A DNA stretch of 64,000 bases. Source: Aphrocallistes beatrix (lineage: Eukaryota; Porifera; Hexactinellida; Sceptrulophora; Aphrocallistidae). The notes below the pieces were generated by a model. It saw only the letters and a list, made by a program, of their open reading frames with translations, ran no database searches and was not told the origin of the DNA. Positions 1 to 11,300 of the stretch are shown one piece after another. Location: the NCBI GenBank assembly GCA_963281255.1, contig OY725505.1, positions 310,001-374,000 on the forward strand, read 5' to 3'. The first letter of the stretch is position 1. Every line of letters starts with the position of its first letter. A program made the translations under genes and the position numbers.

Positions 1-473
1 TTTGTGGTTTCACAATTTTGAAAAGATTTTGAAAATTAACTTGTCGCTAAGTTGTGAATAAAAATGATACTTAGGAAGACTTTTGTTTGTATCTTGTTGT
101 GAAGTGATTGAGCAACCTCGGTTTTCTTCAAGATCCAGGCAAAAGATTTCGAGATATCCCTCCAAGTTTTGATCTAATCAGAAAATTATTGCCTTATGAG
201 ATGCATAATTCACTGCTGTTGGAGCATAATTATAATTTTAAATATACAGCTGGAGTTTCGACAAACCACACTCAAGATGGTCTTGTAGGGCTTTATAGCT
301 ATATATCATTACAAAAATTTCAATCATTCTAGGAAAAGTTTTTCCCGCTCATCATCATTAACTTGACCTTTTGTCAAGCCACGTTATAAAACATTAAAAT
401 TATTAAATTATTCGTTCGGTTCCGGTCTTTCGCGATTGAAAACCCGCAACTAGGACTTACAAGCCTAGGCATA

Positions 474-933
474 CAGTCGACTCCGCTTAATAGGCCACTG
501 GTTAATCGGGTCAACCGCTTAATCTTCGGTTGTATTCTGTATTTTGCTTTGGGATTGTAAGCCTTACCCGCAACACTAGGTTACTCCGCTTAATCGGGAT
601 CTTTGGTCCCAGATATTTTGTCCTGATTAAGCGGAGTTCCCAATTAACCGATGAAATTTAGTACAGTCGACTCCGCTTAATAATGTCACTGTTTAATTGG
701 GTCAACAGCTTAATCGGGACACTTTTGGCAGGACCGGAATAGCTCTCACACATAGAAGCTAATACAAAATATGTTTGGTTAATAGGGTTCTCCGCTTAAT
801 CGGGCCAAAATGTCCTCTGACCGATGTGACCCTATTAAGCAGAGTCGACTGTATTAGCTTCTATGTATGGGAACCATTCTGTTCCTGGAGACTTGTCCCA
901 ATTAAGCGGTTGTCCAGATTAAGCGGAGTTGAC
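474..933. mobile_element. Composite pogo/Tigger-like MITE (one element nested in another)
   Basis: The outer element begins CAGTCGACTCCGCTTAAT after a TA and ends in the reverse complement AAGCGGAGTTGAC. An inner element (664-851) with ends CAGTCGACTCCGCTTAAT / AAGCRGAGTCGACTG sits in the TA of the outer sequence ATTTAG-TA-TTAGCTTC. TA target duplications and CAG ends are typical of Tc1/mariner-pogo elements. No transposase frame is present. The left part of the outer copy has extra sequence compared with the copy at 4604. Confidence 0.75.
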
Positions 934-1302
934 TTATTTAATTAGGTCAATGGGAGAATGGAAAACTGGACAATTGGCAATACATTATTATTTAAAATGA
1001 AACAAAGATTAGTAAGTAACTAATCTTAATAATACAATTCAAGTTGTAATTAGAGAAATTGGCAATTCATTCGTTTTAAATTAACATGTCATTTTCAAAA
1101 AATTAGTTTTAATTGATTTCTCCATTTTAATAATCGTTATCAATTGTAATTAGTTACTATTATGTTAATATCTCGAGTATATAATGGATCCATCTTGATG
1201 ATTTACACGCATTTACATCGATGGAGGCTATTTATTCCAAATTTTCATCTTTTATAACTTCTTAAAACCGTCGAAATGGTTTTCAAGGTATGAAAATATA
1301 TA

Positions 1303-1488
1303 CAGTCAACTCAGGTTAATCGGGACACCGGTTAATCGGGAGAACCGCTTAATTGGGACAAGTCTCCAGGAACGAAATAGTTCCCATACATAGAAGCTAA
1401 TACTAAATTTCATCAGTTAATTGGGAACTCCGCTTAATCGGGACAAAATATCCGGGACCAAAGTGTCCCGATTAAGCGGAGTCCCCTG
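1303..1488. mobile_element. Pogo/Tigger-like MITE, subfamily B
   Basis: An element of 186 bp flanked by TA, with inverted ends CAGTCAACTCAGGTTAATCG and CGATTAAGCGGAGTCCCCTG. Internal copies of the CCGCTTAATCGGG box occur in both orientations. It shares the central ACATAGAAGCTAATAC segment with the other copies. It is non-coding. Confidence 0.75.
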
Positions 1489-1709
1489 TATATACAACAG
1501 GTGTGAAAATATACCTTCGTATCAGACACATTTTCATTGCTATAGACTATGAGAAAATTAATTTGTATGTAGAACGTCGAATCAATATTAATACGAGCGT
1601 ACTATCCATAAACACATATGCGATTAAATAATGAAATTTTGATAATAAAATGCTTTCCACCAGCGTCCTTAGAATAAATATTTTGGAGTTGAAGTTTTTT
1701 ATTGAGATA

Positions 1710-1863
1710 CAGGTGACTCCGCTTAATCGGGACACTTTGGTCCCGGATACTTTGCCCCCGATTAAGCAAAGTTCCCAATTAACCGATGAAATTTAGTATT
1801 AGTTTCTATGTATGGAAACCATTCTGCTCCTGGAGACTTGTCCCGATTAAGCGGATTTGACTG
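1710..1863. mobile_element. Pogo/Tigger-like MITE, subfamily B
   Basis: An element of 154 bp flanked by TA. It starts CAGGTGACTCCGCTTAATCG and ends CGATTAAGCGGATTTGACTG, with the subfamily-B core (ATTTAGTATTAGTTTCTATG). No coding potential. Confidence 0.75.
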
Positions 1864-2235
1864 TAAATATTTTTTTTTGTCATAATTAACTCCATGTCCA
1901 TATAAAGATACTCAAATAAAATACAGGAAGTCTCTGCGAAATGTAAATGATAAAAGGAGCGGAGTAGGACAAATTGGACCATGGATAACACAGTACGTAT
2001 AAGTGTAAAAATAAAATAAATGCGTGTATATAATATTAAAAAATAAACCATGGATGAATTATAATAAATTTTTGTCTAAAAGTACAGTGAAATCTGGTAA
2101 AAGACAATTGTCTATGACTGTCACTTCTACTACATCCCTTAGGTGGTTGGTTAGAAAGGTTCTACTCAATCATAGAACACCAAAAACAGAGCAATATATT
2201 ATGATACGTGTATATCAAAATTAAGAATTGAGATA

Positions 2236-2421
2236 CAGTCAACTCCGCTTAATAGAGTCACTGTTTAATCGGGTCAATCGCTTAATCGGGTCACTTTTGG
2301 CAGGACCGGAATAGCTATCACACATTGAAGATAATACAAATATTTTCGGTTATTAAGGTTCTCCGCTTAATGGGGCAAAATGTCCTCTGACCGATGTGAC
2401 CCTATTAAGCGGAGTCGACTG
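2236..2421. mobile_element. Pogo/Tigger-like MITE, subfamily A
   Basis: An element of 186 bp flanked by TA, with ends CAGTCAACTCCGCTTAAT and ATTAAGCGGAGTCGACTG. Three tandem CGCTTAATCGGG-like boxes lie at the left end and two at the right. It is non-coding. Confidence 0.75.
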
Positions 2422-2433
2422 TATATGGCAAGT

Positions 2434-2921
2434 TATTTGGGGCTCTTAGGCAAATAGATTCCCGAGGATCTGCCGATCGAGATCCGATTACACTTGTCCT
2501 ATATGTGTGTCCCTTGGTACGAAATTAAGACATAATATTCGCTGCTTATTAAAAAATCTAGACAAGTGTTCCAAAAGATAAATCGACAATATTTATCCAT
2601 CATAAATAATGATGTCATTGTACCTTTCAACTTTTTTGAATTAAATACATGTATCAATGGTTTAAGTCAGTGGTCTTTTTTTCAAGTTTGAAGACCACTG
2701 GTTTAAGTAATACTTGGCGCTCGTAGGAGCATATCATTACTGGATTTCACTGGGCTCCGAAAAATGATGAATAAAATTCAGTTATTTCCATCTTAGTAGT
2801 TTAAACTAAGGATTCTTAAAAAGCTAGAATTTTCAAAAAACTTGACATTTATAAATAACTCCTGAAAACCAACACACAAAAAAGTACCTTAATATATGTA
2901 CAACTTTTGAGGACAAGAAAG
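2434..2921. other. Intergenic, no gene seen
   Basis: AT-rich non-coding sequence downstream of the AIG1 GTPase. It contains a short inverted repeat around 2663-2704 (AGTGGTCTT...AAGACCACTGG). I see no coding exon or RNA gene here. Confidence 0.5.
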
Positions 2922-3896
2922 TTACAATATACAGCAAGAAGGTTTTTTATCTTTCTTATTCTTCAACTCAGCTATCTCGCTCTGAAATCCTATTATTCTA
3001 TGCTCATAATCAGAAGCTAAATTATCCATTTTCTCCGTATAATAACAACTCTCACTACATCTTCTACCCTCCACTTCACTTAGACGATTTCTTTGAGCAT
3101 CCAATTCAAATCTCATCGAGTCAATCATAAGGTCCATTTCTCCTTTAATATGTAGTAAATCATCATATGCAATCTTCCCTTTGGACATGATAGTGTTGAC
3201 ATATGCTTCTTTGTTACACTCACGCATACTCAGTATCATGGCATAAATATCTGCAAATGCCTTTTCTCTATATTCAGTGTCTTTAAATCGCTTTGAACTT
3301 TCCACGCACATAAAACGATTTTCAACTTTATTAAGAAGTTTAGTGAGTTGTGGTGGACAGTTAGGATCACTCTGAATCTTTAAAATATATTCTCTCGCAT
3401 CGTTTACTTCCATTTTCTTCTTCACCTTATGCTCATGACTGAAAAGTATAAATGAGTGTTTCCAAAAATTCCCACCGAACAACTCTATCTGTTCATAACT
3501 CACTTTCTCACTCTCACTAAACCTGTCCATTGGGTTAATAACTATTGCTATTGCATCGACACCATCTCTACACAAAATAGCCGCTTTGCAGATTTCGTTT
3601 AAGATCTCTTCATGGGGCCTTTTCGGGTCACAAAAGCCTGGACAATCAACTACCAACACATTTTCGTCAAAGTGCGGATATTTGAAATAAGCAGCTTCTT
3701 CTGTTCCAGCCATCATCCCAGCCGCCTCTTTAAAACGCTTTTCTTGAACTAAGAAGTTACAAAAGGTGCTTTTACCCGCTCCACTTGGACCCACTATAAG
3801 CAGGGAGTAGTTGCAATCATTGAAATTGTATTCTTTTGCATTTTCGTAGAAGTTTGATTTCACTTCGACCTCATCGTCAGAAAATAAAGCAGCCAT
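2922..3896 (-). CDS. AIG1/GIMAP-type GTPase with C-terminal CaaX box
   Basis: An intact frame of 324 residues from an ATG. A P-loop GPSGAGKST lies near residues 36-44, the switch-II DCPG motif near 79-82, and SHEHK occupies the G4 position. This arrangement and spacing fit the AIG1/GIMAP branch of septin-like GTPases, which bind GTP and assemble on membranes. The C-terminal 80 residues are charged and helical, probably a coiled coil. The protein ends in CCIL, a CaaX box whose final Leu predicts geranylgeranylation, so membrane attachment is likely. No intron is needed. It stands alone among MITEs. Family assignment is from motifs; its cellular role (in vertebrates, lymphocyte survival) cannot be carried over. 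Confidence 0.85.
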   Translation of the reverse strand: MAALFSDDEVEVKSNFYENAKEYNFNDCNYSLLIVGPSGAGKSTFCNFLVQEKRFKEAAGMMAGTEEAAYFKYPHFDENVLVVDCPGFCDPKRPHEEILNEICKAAILCRDGVDAIAIVINPMDRFSESEKVSYEQIELFGGNFWKHSFILFSHEHKVKKKMEVNDAREYILKIQSDPNCPPQLTKLLNKVENRFMCVESSKRFKDTEYREKAFADIYAMILSMRECNKEAYVNTIMSKGKIAYDDLLHIKGEMDLMIDSMRFELDAQRNRLSEVEGRRCSESCYYTEKMDNLASDYEHRIIGFQSEIAELKNKKDKKPSCCIL

Positions 3897-4384
3897 CTTT
3901 CATTTGCATTTAAGAAAATATTTATTTATATGTTTTATAAGTGTGGCATTATGCTTCTCTGGTAGTATTATTATTAAAATTGATTGCATAGAATTTACTT
4001 AATGGAATTACGTTTCATTGGCAGTGGATGCTTACTTCTAACATGCAATTCTGTACTTAGAAAATACTTAAATTGCCAATCGGGTAATACTAATAGAGAA
4101 TACACGTAATACAGCCTACCTGGATATTACATCAAGTGAGCGAGGCTGAAACTGAATAGTGACTTAAGAAAAATATTTCTGATTGAGTTCATGCACTGAC
4201 CTCCGTAATTAGATTAATCCCACAAGAAAAGATAGATCTTGGTGCTTGCTGCCCATAAATTTCTAAATGTGTGAAAATCTTCCTCTGAAGTAATTAAGAT
4301 AGATCTAATATCTTCCAATGTTGATTGCAAAAGTAAGTTGAAAAAAAAAAAAATCGGTGAGTATTTAGAGGATCCTAGTACGTA

Positions 4385-4464
4385 CATGGTGTCTCAAAAA
4401 TCTTTTCCGGTTGTACAATTAATAATTAATGATAAAACCGGGAAAAAACTTTTGAGAGGCCCTG
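4385..4464. mobile_element. Small palindromic MITE (mariner-like ends)
   Basis: An 80-bp near-palindrome flanked by TA. The left arm reads CATGGTGTCTCAAAAATC, and the right arm is the complement of CAGGGCCTCTCAAAAGTT. CAGGG-type ends with TA duplication suggest a mariner-derived miniature element. Confidence 0.55.
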
Positions 4465-4603
4465 TATATGTATTAAAAAAGTGACCATATAAAGCTGTGA
4501 TTACTATAATATCTCAAAAGAACAGAATCTCTCAGTACATACATTCCAATATGAATTTACGCGTTTATACTACTTGATTTGGTTACTTAACAATTTCAAA
4601 TTA

Positions 4604-4932
4604 CAAGTGACTCCGCTTAATCGGGATACTTTGATCCCAGATATTTTGTCCCGATTAAGCGGAGGTCGCAATTAACCGATGAAATTTAGTACAGTCGACT
4701 CCGCTTAATCAGGTCACATCGGTCAGAGGATATTTTGCCCCGATTAAGCGGAGAACCCTATTGACCCCGAAAATAGTTTGTAATTAGCTTCTATATGTGA
4801 GAACTATTCCGGTCCTGCCAAAAGTGGCCCGATTAAACAGTAAACCTATTAAGCGGAGTCGACTGTATTAGCTTCTATGTATGGGAACCATTCCGTTCCT
4901 GGAGAATTGTTTCAATTAAGCGGAATTGACTG
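4604..4932. mobile_element. Composite pogo/Tigger-like MITE, second copy
   Basis: An outer subfamily-B element carries a subfamily-A element (4692-4865) inserted at the same TA (ATTTAG-TA / TA-TTAGCTTC) as in the copy at 474-933. The outer right end is AAGCGGAATTGACTG followed by TA. It is non-coding. Confidence 0.75.
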
Positions 4933-5054
4933 TATTTTACATATGTATAAAGCATTAATGACACAAGTCATTAGGTAAATTACGCTAGAGATAAAAATTT
5001 GAAAATTGAAAAAAAAGCTCTATTTTGGGAAAGAAATATGTAAAATTTGTTATA

Positions 5055-5225
5055 CATTCGACTCCGCTTAATAGGGTCACTGTTTAATCGGGTCACTTTT
5101 GGCCGGACCGGAGTAGCTCTCACACATAGAAGCTAATACAAACTATTTTCGGTCGGTAGGGTTCTCCGCTTAATCGGGGCAAAATGTCCTCTGACCGATG
5201 TGACCATATTAAGCGGAGTCGACTG
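5055..5225. mobile_element. Pogo/Tigger-like MITE, subfamily A
   Basis: An element of 171 bp flanked by TA, starting CATTCGACTCCGCTTAAT and ending AAGCGGAGTCGACTG. It carries the internal TCTCCGCTTAATCGGGGC box typical of subfamily A. Confidence 0.75.
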
Positions 5226-5310
5226 TATTCACTCCCAAACCCTAGAGGCCCCTGGCACCAGTTTTTGAGTTATGATAGTTAGAAGGATTTGAGACTGGAA
5301 ATGCCAAAAA

Positions 5311-5456
5311 CGAGACTGTATATTTTGACCAGAAAACCAATGTAGAACTTTGATCAGAAATGTAATAAAAAATAAAATTTGTATTAATTTGTATTGAAAT
5401 CACATATTTCTGATGAAAGTTCTACATTGGTTTTCTGATCAAAATATACAGACTCG
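5311..5456. repeat. Foldback repeat
   Basis: Two imperfect complementary arms of about 52 bp (starting CGAGACTGTATATTTTGA, ending in its complement) around an AT-rich loop. It is probably a miniature foldback element, and it lies about 180 bp beyond the 3' end of PA2G4. Confidence 0.6.
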
Positions 5457-5634
5457 CCAAAAACTACTCAAAATTCAAAAAAAGTAAAATTAAATTCGGT
5501 TAAAACGAAAGAATTCTACTTATTTCGCATTAATATAAATACAAACTAAACATAAGCTTACCAAAGCACGATGTTGCTAGAGATTGAACTTACTAATAAC
5601 TAACAAAATATTATCTAGAGAGCGCAGTAAAATT

Positions 5635-7547
5635 CTAAGTTGCACTTTTGGGTACTTCATTACTATTCTCTGTTGCGATAGGTTTCTCATCCGGTTTAAC
5701 TTTATCGACTACCAAATGATCATCTCCCTTTCCATTAGCCTCAGTGTTCTTTCCTTTCTTCTTCTTTTTCCCCTTTTTTGAAATACTCTGGCCCAGCAAT
5801 CCAACGATCTCTTCATTTTTCACAGAATACTCTGATTCATACAGATCAGCTTCGAAAGGGATTCCAGTGATTTTATAATTGCCGCCTGGTCGCAGGATAA
5901 CTGTGTACTTGAACTGAGCTATGAACTCTCCCTCTTTATCATACATCACCTCGTACGGTTCCATCACCTGATGGCTCAAACATTCCGTTACCCCCATCCG
6001 TGCGCTTTTTATATCCTCAATAGCACGCATTGTGAAGGGCATATTCCCAAATTTCGTAGTTACCTCGCTTATAAAAGCCCTAGCAGTCTGCAGTTTCAAC
6101 TTGTACGTGCTTTCAGTGCGTCTATAAATGGTGGGTTTATTTTCGGACGGTTTCAATTTTCCTTCTCCTGTTGTCAACAAAACGTCCACATTATAAACTT
6201 CGTTCTCTGAAAATGTACATTTTTTGTACTCTTTTCTCAAAGCTTCGCCAGGGCTTTGAATAATTCTTTTTTCGGCAATTATTCGATTCTGCTCCATGTC
6301 ATGTGAAATTATACCCTCAATTGGGATGGTTTTAAAATCGGAAGCGCATAGAGTTATTTTCTCGGTTACGAAATTATTGGATCCGCCCGGTTTTATGAGG
6401 CGTTGAAGGAGTTCTGAGGTGTAGTTAGCCGCGAGAATGACGTCAGCTTTCTTACCTGTAACCTAAGAGTCTTAGTATAAAACAGCAAACAAATTTCATA
6501 GTACATACGCATGGGTTAAAAAACTCAACCCAAATTATTTCAAGAATTTTCAAAGTATGGTGTGTACTACATACCATGCTTTGGAAATTCTTGAAATAAT
6601 TTCACAAACAAATGAAGGCGTAAATAATTATAAACAAGAACATACTTTGCTGTCTGGTGTAGCCCCCACTACAATTGTATGTGCAACTGTAGCAATGTAT
6701 CCATCTACGTGCGCTCCTAAATCGATCTTGACAACGTCACCAGTTTTCAGTATTAAATTCTACACGAAATTATAGGCTTGATATGTCACAGAGAATCTCA
6801 TTAATCAACTATAAGAGCGATGGCATGTGAGTAGGGCTGAAAAGAAAATATTCTGATATTCATTGATCTTAAATGAGAAGTGTGGGAATAAATTGAGAAT
6901 TTTGGAGTTCTTTTGTGGAAAAAAACTTTCGCAAGCCTTCCAAACAATTTAAAAATTTTTTTTGCAGAATATATTTTACCGAATTTTTATTAAGATATTC
7001 ATAATAAATATGAGAGAGTAACCATTGGGTATTTCCTATTTATAGTAACTATCCCGTATTTATATGACTTCCCCGACTAAAATGACTAAACCGGAAATGA
7101 GTAAGCAACATCCTAGGCTAATAAAGGTAAAATTATCAAAAAACTTTTTCTCGTTATTATCAATATTCATTCGTATAGAATAAAAAGTTTGTTTGCCACG
7201 ATTTCGAATATTTTCATTTCGCCCTAATAAAGATGTATAAAATTGTACGGAAAATAAACCTCAAGATCTGGGAAAGGGTTATAGTTGCATGCACAATGGT
7301 TGACAGAGAGACTAGTTGGAAAAGCGATGCCTTTCTTCAATCCCTTTTCTTTCTTGAAAATCTTTCCAGTTTCCTCTAATATCATTGCATCCCCAGCTTT
7401 ACACAAATCAAGAACATATTTTTCTGCTCTACAATTCTCAATCACGAATTGTAACACTCGGTTTGCAATATCTCCAGCCATGCAGTATTTCGTGAAGACT
7501 GGGTCTGACATTGGTTCAACTGTTGATTGGGGTTTAGCTGATGCCAT
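5635..7547 (-). CDS. PA2G4: Proliferation-associated protein 2G4 (EBP1) orthologue
   Basis: Three exons on the minus strand: 7260-7547, 6646-6759 and 5635-6462, joined at GAG|GTTTAT...GTGTAG|AAT and AAA|GTATGT...CTTAG|GTT. All junctions are phase 0 and give 409 residues, close to the roughly 394 of vertebrate EBP1. Recognisable blocks are the [12 protein letters not shown] start, [38 protein letters not shown], and a lysine-rich C-terminus ([10 protein letters not shown]). The fold is the methionine-aminopeptidase-like pita-bread fold, which in this family lacks activity and serves in ribosome and RNA binding and growth control. It lies about 0.8 kb downstream of SETD2 on the same strand. The splice joins restore family sequence without gaps, so the model is firm. 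Confidence 0.93.
6532..6602 (+). other. Intronic hairpin, pre-miRNA-sized
   Basis: Inside PA2G4 intron 2 there is a 30-bp inverted repeat with an 11-nt loop (GTGTACTACAT). Only two positions differ between the arms. In a plus-strand RNA both would be G-U wobbles; in a minus-strand RNA they would be C-A mismatches. It may be a tiny MITE or a small-RNA precursor; nothing here decides which. Confidence 0.4.
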
Positions 7548-7959
7548 CTTTGTAGCTTATTCGAATCGCACAATAAAATGTTGAAAGATATGTAGAATAT
7601 AAAAGTAGGTAAATCTGTATTGCTATATGCTAATATGTTGAAAGACTATTTCAAAAAATTGTAATAAAAAAGTATACAGAGGAAGTCATTTTTCGTCTAA
7701 CTGATTCCATTGCCTAAGCGAAAAAAACTCATGGACAAAAAATCCGGGGTAAAAAAAAGACTCCAACGACTTTGATAACAATCAGTTTTTTTGCCAAAAA
7801 ATTTAGTTGCCGGTCAGAATTATGGTACATCCGTATATACATATTCATTAGGATGAATTAAACATTAATATTTGGATGAAAACCCATACACTCAGTTGTA
7901 AAATACTTTCCTAAAGACTTTGGACAAAACTTTTTCACTCATCATCAAATGCTCTAATC

Positions 7960-8059
7960 CAGTGGTCCCAACCAGGGTCCATGGACCCCTTAGCGGTCTA
8001 CAGAATATAAGAAAATTGCGATAGAGGGTCTACGGCCAAAAAAAGTTGAAACCCCCCCG
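7960..8059. mobile_element. hAT-type MITE with 8-bp target duplication
   Basis: A 100-bp element starting CAGTGGTCCCAACCAGGGTC, flanked on both sides by the 8-mer CTCTAATC (7952-7959 and 8060-8067). The end sequence and 8-bp duplication are the hallmarks of hAT elements. It is related to the copy at 13774. Confidence 0.8.
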
Positions 8060-8243
8060 CTCTAATCTCAAGTTCATCTTAAAAAAACAAATTTCGAGCA
8101 AAATTCAACGAACGATCAATCCTTTCGAGAATAGTTTTTGACGAATACTAGTGTTATATAATTTTCTTACATATGAATAATATACCTAAACTGAATGAAT
8201 CAATATGAATTTGTATGAATCAAACCATACAGGAAAATACGTA

Positions 8244-8249
8244 TTTATT
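8244..8249 (-). terminator. Polyadenylation signal for SETD2
   Basis: AATAAA on the minus strand, about 110 bp past the SETD2 stop codon. Confidence 0.5.
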
Positions 8250-8361
8250 CGATAGAAAATACATAGATGCTAGAATAAGTTGAGTAAGCAGAGGAGGTAA
8301 ATATTGGATAAGGTGTCTGCCTCTTTCGAAATCTTTATACATCAACGAAAAATATTTACGT

Positions 8362-11300
8362 TCAATTCGTTGAGATTCTTTTGAATTGCGGGCCGAATTT
8401 CCTCATATACGAACGGACGAATTCGTTCGCTTTCGCTTTAACAGATTCGTTAAAAAGCAGTTCGTTATCCAAACCTTTCCGATTCGTTTCCTTTTCGATG
8501 ATAGCATAAGTTAGCTTCCTAGCTAAGTATTTAAAATCTTCTGTAGCGGAAATGCGACCGTGTTTACACTCCGGTTTTCGATAATCGCCGAGAATGTTGA
8601 TAACATGTCTCGAAACTCTTCGCTTAAAGTTCTCTCGTCGCAATTCAAAATCAGTGAGGCATTTTTCCTTATCAAACAGTTCGGATGGTGAGATGATATC
8701 TGAGTTGGGAGTGATTGGGTCTGTCCCAGGCACTAAAGGCTGATGATTTTTGATCACCAGAGTTGTAGGGGAATAATTTTCAACTAAAGATACATTTGAA
8801 ACAGTCCGAATCGGGGAATGGTAAAATGCATTTGTCTCGACTGGCCGTTCCCATTGCGTTTCCCTCGTCATGGCATTGTAGTAGTAAGGTTTACCGTTGG
8901 AATCAGTGGCTTCCTTCCAATTCTGCGGTAACTCCAGTGGTGGAGGTGGTGGAGGCGGATCTGATTCTTTGCCATGCGCTATGATTGTTGAAATTGTTTG
9001 TTTCGCTTGAAGTTGCTGCAGTTGCAGTTGTTGTTGTTGCTGTTGTTGTTGTTGTTGTTGTTGTTGTTTTTGTTGTGATAGCAGTAGAGAGAGTGCTGGA
9101 TTTGTGAGGAAAGATAAAGGATTTTCAATAGGAGATGGTTGGCTGTTGAAGAGAGTGGTGGTTAATGCATTTATCTCTTGTAAATGATTGGGAACGATAT
9201 TCTGCTGTGTCTGAATAGGATTTAGTGCACTAATCAACGAACTCAGTAAGTTTGAGTTATCAGTGATTGTTGGCAGTGTGAAAGATGGGGTGTTTAAGCT
9301 GCAAGGAATCTTCGGCATCATTGACTGCATCAGGACAGCTAATAAAATCTGTTGTGTTACGTTATCAGTTGGAATGTGTCGTTGTATCGTTTGGAATGCT
9401 TGCAAAAGTTCATTTGATTTGATCAAATCAAGCGAATTGGCCTGTGTTAAATGCGCGGAAGTGAGTGATTGAAGGTTTGGTAGGGAATTGGTTGGGTCAT
9501 GATTAGTATTGGGAAGAGCTAAAGGTTGTTCAGTGAGAGATTTCGCGAGAGAAGCGAGATTTGGGTCGCTGAGTACAGCACTAAGTTCTTGCGGTAATGG
9601 TGGAGGAGGAGGTGGTACGATTTCGGTTGGTATTTCGGTCGGTGGGAGCGGAGGGGCAATTCCAGGCGGTGGAGGTTCTCTATCCGAGTTATGAGTAAAT
9701 ATGTCTGGTGTATTTGCGGTTAGTAATGGTAGTTTCTCAGATTTCGCACTCAAAACGGTTGGAGGGAGTTGTAATGAAGTGTTAACACTTACAGTTTGTA
9801 CAGGAATCGGGTAACCGATAGGTGGGGCAATTGTATTCGTGTACGATTCATTGAATTTGTAATAAAATGAACTATCTGGTGCGAAAAACTCTTCTGTAGG
9901 TGTGATTATGTTTTGATGGTTAGGAAAATACTCGGAATTTTCCTGTTTGAAGTTTGATGGGAAATTAATAGTCGGCTTTTTCGTCTTTTTAGGTCGTTTA
10001 TAATCAGATTGGTCATCTTGAGTTTGAGAACGTTTCGTAGTTTGTGGCATATTCTGTCCACTTGATAAACGAGGGTCATTTTGTGAAGAAGTCTTGGTTT
10101 CCATTTCTGATTTGGATGTAACTGGTTCTTGGGTTACAATCGGATGTGGCTTTTTAGGAATATGTAAGTCAATGGGTTTTGATGCCCCTAAACTTACCTC
10201 TTTTTTGATAACTTTTGATAAGACTTTTAACGTTGGCGTGCAAGGAGTAACATCTTTCTCTTCAGATGTAACAGAATGAGGTGAGGAAATAGGTGTTGTT
10301 CTCATCGCTCCAACATTTGAAGTTTCTGAAGCGTTGGATTCATTGCGAGTGTAGACTTTTTTGGAAGGTTTTAAGTGATGCCTTTTCGATCGACTATGTT
10401 TGTCTTTGATGGAATGGTGATGGTGACTCTTATGCTTTTTCTCTGACTTACCAGTGTAAGAGCTAGTTGAACTGTGATGGCGGTTTTTATCACGTTCTTC
10501 ACGACGTTCGCGATGGCGAGATTTTTCGCTATTTTTTTCACGTTCGTGTTCTTTTGACTTTTCAGTTTCTCGACTGTGATCGTGTTCTTTTTCCTTTGAA
10601 GCCCTCTTTTTGGTCTCTTCACGTTTGGACTCCTTTTCGGGTACGATTACTTTTTCTTCAGATTTCAGCTCCTCTATTTGAGAGATTTTCTCTTTCTTCG
10701 GGACGGTATAAACTGAACAAATAGATCTCCACTTTTCCCAAATTTTGGTAGCTTCTTTTTCAACTTGCTGCGTCGTAACTCCATTGAATTTCTCCACTTC
10801 CTGGCAATCTTCAATCGCATTGTTAGACGAATTAGAATTCTGTGTTACACTCTCAGGGCTTGTAGAATTGCCCCCAGTCGTTGTACTAACTAGGTTTTCA
10901 GAAGAATCTTGGTTTGGTCTCGCCCATTGCTCGATTATGTTGACGAGCTTTGGTTGTTCCTGAATAATCCTATAACTTATCTGAACTTTGGCCAATATCT
11001 TCAAGCATGCATCACGAAATCCTAATGCGTTTTTAGGTGCTTGAAGCATCCATGTGCATAATACCTGCATTCCGTGATTAGCGACGAATTTTTTTAGCAT
11101 TGATTTATCTGATTTGTGTAAAATCTTAAGCAACTGCTGGCGAAGGTGAAAATTATTGACAGTTTTCTGCATCAAATTAATTAAACTGATGACCTGTTTT
11201 TCAGTGCACAATTCGCTCTCTTTGCCCATTATTCTAGCCAGCCTTTCCTCGAAAATTTGATCCTCACTCTTCACAGGTTCAGGTTGGGTGATACTAGATG

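Larger units (their letters stand above)
7548..8361. other. Intergenic region between SETD2 and PA2G4
   Basis: Non-coding AT-rich sequence. It holds the SETD2 polyadenylation signal and one hAT-type MITE; the PA2G4 promoter must lie in its left part. I see no further gene. Confidence 0.6.

Noticed and set aside
108-332. Open frame of 74 codons near the left end
   Set aside because: It starts at TTG, has no recognisable motif and no clear splice sites; it could be a terminal exon of a gene outside the window but cannot be supported.
9509-9694. Gly-rich plus-strand frame within SETD2
   Set aside because: Shadow of the Pro-rich region of SETD2 on the other strand.
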